Assembly: GCA_945860255.1 (NCBI GenBank)
Contig: CAMAQI010000136.1
Coordinates: 1-6,391 of the forward strand
DNA: 6,391 nt
Direction of reading: 5' to 3'
From: Methylacidiphilum caldifontis
GTDB lineage: Bacteria > Verrucomicrobiota > Verrucomicrobiia > Methylacidiphilales > CAMAQI01
The notes beneath the pieces were generated by a model. It was not told the origin of the DNA. It ran no database searches and saw only the letters and a list, made by a program, of their open reading frames with translations. Positions 1-5,088 of the stretch are shown one piece after another (position 1 is the first letter of the stretch; each line of letters begins with the position of its first letter). The position numbers were made by a program, and so were the translations under genes.

Positions 1-14
1 TCAAACCCATGGAA

Positions 15-154
15 TCTCAAAGGTTTGAATAGGGGTAACAGGGATTCAACCAACCAGAAAACCAATTGCGAAGCAAAAAAACACTAAACAGGGTCTCGAA
101 CGTTTGGTGCAGGGGTCCATGGGGGCACAACCAAATCGAAGATTTGCAAGGGGT
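15..154 (+). repeat. Three degenerate ~20-bp repeats ending in AGGGGT
   Basis: Copies lie at about 15-36, 94-116 and 135-154. Each reads roughly TC(TC)(G)AA, then TTTG, then 2-4 bases, then AGGGGT. The AGGGGT blocks are at 31-36, 111-116 and 149-154, and the TTTG blocks at 24-27, 103-106 and 143-146. Each TTTG block is also the right arm of a small dyad: TCAAACC/GGTTTGA (1-7 with 22-28), CACTAAAC/GTTTGGTG (82-89 with 102-109, one G-U pair) and CAAATC/GATTTG (132-137 with 141-146, GAA loop). Unit spacing is irregular (80 and 38 bp), so this is not a CRISPR array or a simple tandem repeat. Function is unknown. Confidence 0.5.
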
Positions 155-200
155 GAGAAAGGAGCTTCGTAGAGCCGCAAAGCTTCCCAAGGTTCTCCCC
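150..200 (+). other. Predicted local stem-loop overlapping the left arm of the long dyad
   Basis: The outer stem pairs GGGG (150-153) with CCCC (197-200) and AGAA (156-159) with TTCT (193-196), leaving TG bulged. The inner stem pairs GG (161-162) with CC (186-187) and AGCTT (163-167) with AAGCT (180-184), leaving one T bulged. The loop is 168-179. It is not followed by a T-run, so it is not a standard intrinsic terminator. Its right half overlaps the left arm of the 173-285 inverted repeat, so the two folds would exclude each other in RNA. Confidence 0.4.
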
Positions 201-285
201 GTAAGAATTTAGAAAATTATAAAAATCATCCAAAAAAACAAACTCATTTGCCTTTTCCGGTGGAGCCTTGGGTAGCTTCGCGGCT
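173..285. repeat. Long imperfect inverted repeat, 23-bp arms
   Basis: The left arm (173-195) begins AGCCGCAAAGCTTCCCAAGG. The right arm (263-285) is its reverse complement with two true mismatches and one T-G wobble over 23 positions. The arms are separated by about 67 bp of mostly AT-rich DNA. Short direct repeats flank or overlap the arms: GCTTCGT at 164-170 and 283-289, and GTGAGAA at 153-159 and 290-296. The arrangement could be a non-autonomous palindromic element (MITE- or REP-like), two oppositely oriented copies of an intergenic repeat, or a structured RNA. No transposase gene is present, and the flanking repeats do not form a clean target-site duplication. Confidence 0.55.
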
Positions 286-430
286 TCGTGTGAGAATGGT
301 TTTAACTGATTTCCCCGCCTACAATCGACCTCTCAAAGCAGACTCTCTTTTGCAGATGAGTGGGGCTGACTTTCTCAGAGGGTTATGTTTTTAGATTTTA
401 TTTTTCGAGAATCCATGTTGAATAGCGGCC

Positions 431-1114
431 ATGGATCATTGGGATATCTTATTGCGCATTGGAAGTGCTGTGGTTGCTGGAACTGTTTTAGGAATTGAGA
501 GAGAGGCCCATGGGAGAGCGGCAGGGCTTCGAACGACACTGTTAGTCTGTCTTGCCTCGACTTTAGCGATGATCCTTTCTCAAGGATTTTATTTTGAGAG
601 TATTCATCAAGGGGGAACGAACGGATGGCATCCCGATCCGGCCCGTCTCGCTGCGGGGATTTTGACGGGAATCGGATTTCTAGGAGGGGGGGCGATTATT
701 CGCCAAGGAAATATGGTGCATGGGGTGACGACAGCAGCCGTTCTTTGGTTTGTGACGGTGCTCGGGCTTTGTTTCGGTAGCGGAAATTTTTTACTCGGTT
801 GGATCGGCTTTGGATGCGCTCTTTTCTCCCTCTTTGGATTGCCCCTGATCGAAAAATTAGTCCGAAACGACTCTTATGCGGAGCTTTATATCACCTTGAA
901 AGAGGGAACCTCAACCAACGATCAAATCCGTAAGGCGATTCTCAAGGAGGGATTGAGGGTTAAGGGGATGGAGATCGAATTTCGAGTGGTGGATCAAATT
1001 CGCATTCTCCATTTCAGCTTAAAATTTAAGCGCATGGATGCCGTTGAACTTTCTCAACGAATGATCCAAAAAGTGAGCCAGTTTGATGGGGTCACCCACG
1101 TGAAGTGGGAGTAA
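431..1114 (+). CDS. MgtC/SapB-family inner-membrane protein
   Basis: This 227-residue integral membrane protein has the MgtC/SapB N-terminal domain. Seen directly: the GIEREAHGRAAGLRT signature at residues 21-35, the DPARLAAGILTGIGFLGGGAII core at about 69-90, and VHGVTTAAVLW at 96-106. Hydrophobic segments run through about residue 140. A soluble C-terminal tail (about 147-227) fits the ACT-like cytoplasmic domain found in many longer MgtC homologues. Family knowledge: MgtC proteins are linked to growth in low magnesium, intramacrophage survival and, in Salmonella, modulation of the F1Fo ATPase; many environmental homologues have no known role, so the name does not imply virulence here. The start at 431 is the first in-frame ATG before the signature; no good Shine-Dalgarno precedes it. 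It ends 3 bp before the glycosyltransferase, so the two are probably co-transcribed. Which magnesium or envelope signal it serves cannot be read from the sequence. Confidence 0.9.
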   Translation: MDHWDILLRIGSAVVAGTVLGIEREAHGRAAGLRTTLLVCLASTLAMILSQGFYFESIHQGGTNGWHPDPARLAAGILTGIGFLGGGAIIRQGNMVHGVTTAAVLWFVTVLGLCFGSGNFLLGWIGFGCALFSLFGLPLIEKLVRNDSYAELYITLKEGTSTNDQIRKAILKEGLRVKGMEIEFRVVDQIRILHFSLKFKRMDAVELSQRMIQKVSQFDGVTHVKWE

Positions 1115-1117
1115 GGG

Positions 1118-2290
1118 ATGTTTTCGTTCGGCGATATCTTTCGACTAGGGATTCAGCAATGGGCCACAAGAGGGCTGCATATTGAGGGGAATTGCGGTTT
1201 TTTCCAAAAATTTCAAGAGCAAGAGTCGTGGCGGAAAACTTTAAAGATCGTTACGAATCAAGGATTCCGTTTACAATATCTCGATGAGTATGTGGATACC
1301 CATCGGGACTGTTTACTCTCTCCACTGCTCTCTCGACATGAACGCTTTCCCGCCTGCGCAATACAAAAGGTGTTAGGGATCGATGAGCGGTATTTTCGCC
1401 AACAATGGGAGGGAATAGAGGGGTACGAGATCCGAGCCGATTTTGGGGCCACATTGCCGAACCTCTCCCTTTGGGGATTTCCCTTTTTTGTTCTCACCGA
1501 GGATCAGGTTTTACTGCGGGACTGCTCTTGGGATCTTAAATGCTTTCGTAAAGCGGCGGAACGCCCCCCCGTGACGAAGAGGCTATCGGGAAAGGCGATC
1601 ATCCTCCCGTTGCATCGATCGAGAAATTATTATCATTGGGTGATTGAGGTACTGCCGCGAATCCAGCTTTTAATGGAGGAGGGACTTTGGAATCGAGTTC
1701 CTGTCATTGTCCCGCCGCTTCATGCTAATCAACTCGAATCGTTGATACTGCTCGGTTTAAATCCAGAGCTTCTGATTCTTTTTGATCCTGAATCCGATCA
1801 TTTTAAAATTGAGGAGGGGATTTACCCCTCACGTTTAGGGGCGATTCGTAAAGCCTCACGAAGTTCCGTCGATTGGATGCGAGCAAAATTAGTGCCTTCC
1901 GATTTAGAGCGAAAAAGAAAGATCTACTATTCTCGATCGGGAGCGAAAACTCGGCGGGTTCTCAATGAATCGGAATTTTTACCGGAACTCGTAAAGCGGG
2001 GATTCGAAATTTTTACCGGGGAAGGAATTTCATTTAAAGAACAGATCCGGCTCTTTGCCGAAGCAAAAATCGTCGTTGGGGCTCATGGGGCAGGACTGAC
2101 GAATATCGTTTTTTGTTCCCCTCAAACTCCGGTAGTCGAGTTGATGGGGCGCGATTATGTGAATCCCTGTTTCGGAGAGCTTTGTGATAGCGGACGGAAT
2201 CCCTATTCGGTGGTCGTGGGAAAGCCAAAGCACAGGGGGGATTACGTCGTGAATTCAACGCTTTTGCTCAAGGAATTAGAGGAACAATAG
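1118..2290 (+). CDS. Glycosyltransferase family 61 (DUF563) protein
   Basis: This 390-residue soluble protein has no visible signal peptide or membrane span. The C-terminal two thirds carry GT61/DUF563 hallmarks: NYYHWVIEVLPRIQLL at 170-185 (family pattern N-Y-H-W-x(2)-E/D-x-L-P-R), YYSRSGAKTRRVLNE at 270-284 (family pattern 'Y.SR...RR..NE'), and AEAKIVVGAHGAGLTNIVF at 315-333 followed by PVVEL at 338-342. The N-terminal ~150 residues are poorly conserved to my eye. Family members transfer sugars such as xylose or GlcNAc from nucleotide donors onto glycans or proteins; bacterial ones usually act in polysaccharide or surface-glycan synthesis. Donor and acceptor cannot be inferred. A clear Shine-Dalgarno GGGAG (1107-1111), overlapping the end of the mgtC-like gene and 6 bp before the ATG, supports this start and translation close to its neighbour. 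No other glycan-synthesis gene is in the window, so it looks isolated rather than part of a polysaccharide cluster. Confidence 0.88.
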   Translation: MFSFGDIFRLGIQQWATRGLHIEGNCGFFQKFQEQESWRKTLKIVTNQGFRLQYLDEYVDTHRDCLLSPLLSRHERFPACAIQKVLGIDERYFRQQWEGIEGYEIRADFGATLPNLSLWGFPFFVLTEDQVLLRDCSWDLKCFRKAAERPPVTKRLSGKAIILPLHRSRNYYHWVIEVLPRIQLLMEEGLWNRVPVIVPPLHANQLESLILLGLNPELLILFDPESDHFKIEEGIYPSRLGAIRKASRSSVDWMRAKLVPSDLERKRKIYYSRSGAKTRRVLNESEFLPELVKRGFEIFTGEGISFKEQIRLFAEAKIVVGAHGAGLTNIVFCSPQTPVVELMGRDYVNPCFGELCDSGRNPYSVVVGKPKHRGDYVVNSTLLLKELEEQ

Positions 2291-2340
2291 AATGATCGAC
2301 TTTGACCTAGTCTTTTGTGGTTCCAACTGTTTTTTTTAGG

Positions 2341-2841
2341 ATGAATGTTGTCCTTGTGGAGCCGGAGATCCCGCCGAATACCGGAAATGTCGCTCGTTTG
2401 TGTGCTGCGACAAAGACGACGCTGCATCTCGTGGAGCCGTTGGGATTCGAGCTCTCGGATAAGATGTTGAAACGGGCGGGGATGGATTATTGGAATCAGG
2501 TCGATTGGAAATGTTGGCCGAGTTTTCAAGCCTTGAGAGCGAGTTTTCCGGAGTCTCGATTTTACTTTATCGAAACAGGAACCGCCCAAGTCTATTCAGA
2601 GATTCGATTTCAGCCGAACGACTTTATTGTCTTTGGACGCGAAACCAAAGGATTGCCGCTTCCTCTGATCGAGGCGAATCGGGAGCACTGCTATCAGATC
2701 CCGATGTTGAATCCGGATTCACGAAGCCTCAATTTAGCGAACTGTGTTGCGATTGTTTTGTATGAGGCGTTGAGACAGCAGAATTTTGGTAGCGTGGTAA
2801 ATTCAAATAGCTCGATAGCATCGAGACGCCCTGTTCGGTGA
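2341..2841 (+). CDS. trmL: tRNA (cytidine/uridine-34 2'-O)-methyltransferase, TrmL (SPOUT family)
   Basis: The 166-residue product belongs to the SpoU/TrmH (SPOUT) superfamily. By homology it methylates the 2'-hydroxyl of the wobble nucleotide 34 of tRNA-Leu isoacceptors using S-adenosylmethionine, acting in the cytoplasm as a homodimer with a trefoil-knot fold. Seen directly: motif 1 EPEIPPNTGNVARLCA at 7-22, motif 2 DFIVFGRETKGLP at 94-106, and motif 3 IPMLNPDSRSLNLANCVAIV at 120-139. The first residues, MNVVLVEPEIPPNTGN, match the family start closely, so I choose the ATG at 2341. An in-frame GTG at 2317 would add eight unsupported residues. Neither start has a well-spaced Shine-Dalgarno; AGG directly abuts the ATG. 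The C-terminal stretch after about residue 147 (FGSVVNSNSSIASRRPVR) extends past the conserved core and is probably a variable tail. It lies 50 bp after the glycosyltransferase, and co-transcription is possible. Confidence 0.93.
   Translation: MNVVLVEPEIPPNTGNVARLCAATKTTLHLVEPLGFELSDKMLKRAGMDYWNQVDWKCWPSFQALRASFPESRFYFIETGTAQVYSEIRFQPNDFIVFGRETKGLPLPLIEANREHCYQIPMLNPDSRSLNLANCVAIVLYEALRQQNFGSVVNSNSSIASRRPVR
2811..2825 (+). other. Small perfect hairpin in the 3' end of trmL
   Basis: CTCGAT (2811-2816) and ATCGAG (2820-2825) form a perfect 6-bp stem around an AGC loop, inside the codons of the poorly conserved TrmL tail. No T-run follows, so it is not a terminator. It may slow RNA decay or be chance. 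Confidence 0.25.
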
Positions 2842-2891
2842 AAGTATTGACATTTTTAGAAAACTTGAGGGATGCGGAGATATCCTTGAAT

Positions 2892-2906
2892 TCGGTCTTT
2901 GACCGA
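2892..2906. terminator. Candidate weak terminator stem-loop between convergent trmL and vapC
   Basis: TCGGTC (2892-2897) and GACCGA (2901-2906) form a perfect 6-bp stem with a TTT loop. It sits 50 bp after the trmL stop and immediately after the vapC stop codon on the other strand, where a shared terminator between convergent genes is expected. On the plus strand it is followed only by TTTAT; on the minus strand by ATTC. The U-tracts are poor and termination efficiency is doubtful. Confidence 0.4.
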
Positions 2907-2907
2907 T

Positions 2908-3285
2908 TTATGACTGGAGTTTCAGCCCCCAAGTGAGAAATAGCTCGAAATCTTTCTTGTTGGCCGTCGCCAGTTTTGCTCCTTGAGTCATGGCCGCCAC
3001 CGCAATACAGCAATCAAATCGTAATGGACGCTTTCCTCCTGTATTTTGAAACCATTGACCCGCAATTTCGGCCTCCTTAGAGGTAAAAGGAGTGATTCCT
3101 CCTCTGAGGACTTCTCTTAACAGGCCGGAGCTTGAGAGCGAGATCGGCTTTGAATGAATCTCCATCCACGCCAAAGAACTACAGCCGAGCGGCTCACCAG
3201 TCGAAAGAAGGGATTCAACGAGAGGGGCGTGGGGATGCGAGGAGTCTAGAAGTGCGATCAGTAAATTGGTATCAAGATGAATCAT
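2908..3285 (-). CDS. PIN-domain ribonuclease toxin, VapC-like (type II toxin-antitoxin)
   Basis: This 125-residue PIN-domain protein starts MIHLDTNLLIALLD. The expected acidic active-site residues are visible: D5 in HLDTN, E42 in WMEIHS, D91 in RFDCCIAVAA, and D112 in ATANKKDF near the usual T-x-N position. VapC toxins are magnesium-dependent endoribonucleases that cut tRNA or rRNA and stop translation until an antitoxin binds them; the target here is unknown. I choose the ATG at 3285. It overlaps the antitoxin stop codon as ATGA, is preceded on the minus strand by AGAGGA at a good Shine-Dalgarno distance, and places the first catalytic aspartate at residue 5 as in the family. An upstream in-frame ATG at 3330 would add 15 arginine- and proline-rich residues inside the antitoxin gene and is unlikely. 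All catalytic positions are intact, so the toxin is probably active. Confidence 0.88.
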   Translation of the reverse strand: MIHLDTNLLIALLDSSHPHAPLVESLLSTGEPLGCSSLAWMEIHSKPISLSSSGLLREVLRGGITPFTSKEAEIAGQWFQNTGGKRPLRFDCCIAVAAMTQGAKLATANKKDFELFLTWGLKLQS

Positions 3286-3551
3286 CGGGATAAATCCTCT
3301 TCTCTTTCGTGGAGGATTTCTTGCATCCATCTCATTCCTGTTCCAGGGGTAAGGGATGAGCTCTCTCTCAGAAGTTTGAGCGCCTCCTGTGGGCTCCGAG
3401 ATTCACGCTTTTTACTTTCTTCAAGCGTCCGATGAATCGCCTGACGAACAGCCGCTGATTTGGAGATATTCCACCGTTGCGCAAGTTCGCTGATCTCTTC
3501 GGTCGTTTTTTTATCGAAAGCATAAGTCACTCTATAAGAGATATTTGGCAT
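3282..3551 (-). CDS. Ribbon-helix-helix antitoxin, VapB/CopG-like
   Basis: This is an 89-residue protein from the ATG at 3551; an in-frame ATG at 3569 would give 95 residues. The N-terminus (MPNISYRVTYAFDKKTTEEI, then ELAQRWNISKSAAVRQAIHR) has the strand-helix-turn-helix pattern of a ribbon-helix-helix DNA-binding dimer. The charged C-terminal half (about 45-89, ending REEDLSR) is the expected toxin-binding region. It should neutralise the PIN toxin encoded next to it and repress its own promoter. The ATGA overlap with the toxin gene is typical of such operons and supports translational coupling. The shorter start is preferred because the DNA-binding strand normally lies at the very N-terminus and a candidate promoter has its predicted +1 at this ATG. 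Neither start has a usable Shine-Dalgarno. The gene lies 22-40 bp after the DUF2851 stop, so read-through from that gene is possible. Confidence 0.8.
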   Translation of the reverse strand: MPNISYRVTYAFDKKTTEEISELAQRWNISKSAAVRQAIHRTLEESKKRESRSPQEALKLLRESSSLTPGTGMRWMQEILHEREEDLSR

Positions 3552-3557
3552 TAAGGT

Positions 3558-3585
3558 ATTGTATTTCATATGTAATAAAAATCAA
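3558..3585 (-). promoter_or_regulatory. Candidate promoter of the vapBC-like operon
   Basis: On the minus strand, TTGATT (3585-3580, four of six matches to the -35 consensus) is followed after 16 bp by TACAAT (3563-3558, five of six matches to the -10 consensus). Counting the usual six discriminator bases puts +1 at 3551, the A of an ATG in the antitoxin frame. A tandem pentamer GTATT-GTATT (3556-3565, plus strand) overlaps the -10 and could be part of an autoregulatory operator. Predicted by inspection only. Confidence 0.45.
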
Positions 3586-3591
3586 TCTCTT

Positions 3592-5088
3592 TTAGAGCTC
3601 TTTTTCAAGGTCGTTAATGTTACTCTTAATCGCGGCTCGATAGTCCTCAATGCAGAGCGTTGAACTCAACGGCTTCTCTTGAACGCTTTGTTGGCTGATC
3701 CAGTGGGGAAAGGAACAACGGGAACAATTGGACACGTCTTGAAAACAGAAGTCTTGAAGCATTGCGATCAATCCCTGTTGAAAAAGAATCGTCTGTTTCT
3801 CAGGAGGGATTTCAGCGGTTCCGCCGATACGAGCCCAAGCAAGTTTTGTTTTATGATTGGGGGTCATTCGATGAGAAATAAGTTGCGATTGCGTGGAGGC
3901 CCCCTTTTCGATGATTTGCCAGACCCAATAGAGATTGATTTCAAGATCGCGGATGCGTTCAACTCCGAGAAGTGGAGAGGGCTTCTGGGGCATCGAATTC
4001 CAGGTGGTATGCGATTCCCAGAACGGATCGTGAAGATGAGCCAGATCCCGTTGGAAATGAAGTCGTCCCCCTTTCTGAAGGGCCTCCTTGAGCGATCGGA
4101 GTCGGGGAATCAAGCGGGCAAGCGCCGCAATTCGTCGCTCCGGTCGATTCCACGGTCGAACCCCGTGGAGGGTCCAGGCATGAAAGGGGAGAATCGAGTG
4201 AGACCAGAGGGATTGGGCTCGCCACCACTGCTCCCAAATCGATTGGGCCTCATGCTGTTTTTCGGAGGAGCTATTTTTTTCGAGATGAATCTCCTGGGGA
4301 AGAAATCCTGAAACTCCGAGAAGAATCGCTTTACGGGTCGTTGCCGAATAGCCAATGAGTTCTCCGGCACGGACCCGTTGAGCGAGAGCGCGAAAGGGGA
4401 GGAGGTTTCGTCCATAGCCGCAACCTTCGGCGAGGGCCTCCCAGAGGGATTGACTCCTCCCCACCGATTTTTGACGAAGGGCGAGCCGTTTTGATTTTCG
4501 GAGAAGGCGCAGCCAGCCGACCTCTTCGATCAGTTTCCACCGATTTTCCTCGGGGGCTTTTAAAAAGCTCTGATGGCAGAGCCCTGGCTTGGCAAGAGGC
4601 AGCGGGGAGGAGGGAAGTTCAGGAAAAAGGGAGTTCAGATCCTCGATCGCGACGGTGAGAAATCGGGAGAGTTCGACTTGCGGGATCACCGTTCCTGATC
4701 GCGTGATTGTCGGCTCGGAGTTGCTTTTCCAAACAAGATGAAGGATCACGGAATTATAGCGTTCATCGAGATGATGCCCGTGGTTCTTCCAGTCTGAGGC
4801 CTCCAGATGGATCTCGACAGCTCCCGTCTGAATTTTTCCTGCGGAATCTCGGTAAGCGGCATGAGTAAAATCAGGACCAGCACTGTGGTTCCAAAAACCG
4901 GGCTGGATGATCGTGAGGGGGATGCCTTCGGTCGTTAGAAGCGGATTTTTAAACCACGATTCAAACCAGAGCTTTTGCAGTTCGATCTCTTTCAAGGGGG
5001 GAGGCGAGGAAGAAAAAGAGTTTTGAATTAACTTTTTGAACTCGTTTTTTGGTAAAAAGCGATTAGTTTGTGCTGCAATGAATTCCAT
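3592..5088 (-). CDS. DUF2851 family protein, function unknown
   Basis: This 498-residue protein (counted from the ATG at 5088) matches the DUF2851 pattern along its length: LQKLWFESWF near 37-46, PGFWNHSAGPDF at 63-74, VEIHLEASDW at 91-100, HGHHLDERYNSVILHLV at 103-119, EGCGYGRNLLPFRALAQRV at 221-239, RPWNRPERRIAALARLI at 311-327, LGVERIRDLEINLYWVW at 374-390, and a cysteine cluster C448, C455, C458 near the C-terminus, as is usual. No signal peptide or membrane span is evident, so it is probably cytoplasmic. The biochemical role is not known to me. The D73...E92-x-H94 spacing loosely recalls nuclease-like PD-(D/E)XK cores (speculative). The start is uncertain: GTG at 5109, ATG at 5088, or a TTG at 4995 just before the conserved region; none has a convincing Shine-Dalgarno. 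The two upstream choices overlap the divergent HtrA gene. The antitoxin gene follows its stop closely on the same strand. Confidence 0.85.
   Translation of the reverse strand: MEFIAAQTNRFLPKNEFKKLIQNSFSSSPPPLKEIELQKLWFESWFKNPLLTTEGIPLTIIQPGFWNHSAGPDFTHAAYRDSAGKIQTGAVEIHLEASDWKNHGHHLDERYNSVILHLVWKSNSEPTITRSGTVIPQVELSRFLTVAIEDLNSLFPELPSSPLPLAKPGLCHQSFLKAPEENRWKLIEEVGWLRLLRKSKRLALRQKSVGRSQSLWEALAEGCGYGRNLLPFRALAQRVRAGELIGYSATTRKAILLGVSGFLPQEIHLEKNSSSEKQHEAQSIWEQWWRAQSLWSHSILPFHAWTLHGVRPWNRPERRIAALARLIPRLRSLKEALQKGGRLHFQRDLAHLHDPFWESHTTWNSMPQKPSPLLGVERIRDLEINLYWVWQIIEKGASTQSQLISHRMTPNHKTKLAWARIGGTAEIPPEKQTILFQQGLIAMLQDFCFQDVSNCSRCSFPHWISQQSVQEKPLSSTLCIEDYRAAIKSNINDLEKEL

Larger units (their letters stand above)
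1..430. other. Gene-free, structure-rich region upstream of the mgtC-like gene
   Basis: I found no protein-like reading frame here. The only left-edge open frame (stop near 87) translates to a low-complexity, unconvincing peptide. What the stretch does hold is three degenerate short repeats (15-154), a hairpin at 150-200, a long imperfect inverted repeat with arms at 173-195 and 263-285, and an AT-rich spacer between those arms (about 201-255). The last ~130 bp before the start at 431 are T-rich in places, but I see no promoter with two good hexamers and no clear Shine-Dalgarno. It could be an intergenic repeat cluster, a long 5' leader, or both. Confidence 0.6.

Noticed and set aside
1..87. 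C-terminal end of a plus-strand gene entering from the left edge
   Set aside because: The frame is open, but the translation is low-complexity and the DNA is taken up by repeat and dyad sequence.
686..692. G7 run in the mgtC-like gene as a phase-variation tract
   Set aside because: It encodes the conserved glycines of the LGGGAII motif, is short, and the frame is intact, so no sign of slippage control.
1564..1570. C7 run in the glycosyltransferase gene as a contingency tract
   Set aside because: Seven bases is short for phase variation and the frame is intact. Reads from several isolates could reopen the question.
2302..2330. Promoter for trmL starting from TTGACC at 2302-2307
   Set aside because: The -35-like box is good, but no -10-like hexamer lies 16-18 bp downstream.
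2330..2338. T-run before trmL as an intrinsic terminator of the glycosyltransferase
   Set aside because: No stem longer than about 3 bp precedes the T-run.
2847..2874. Plus-strand promoter with a perfect TTGACA at 2847-2852
   Set aside because: No TATAAT-like hexamer at the right distance, and no plus-strand gene follows.
3679..4311. 210-codon plus-strand open frame opposite the DUF2851 gene
   Set aside because: It lies fully antisense to a gene with clear family motifs, and its translation shows no recognisable domain. It looks like a shadow frame.
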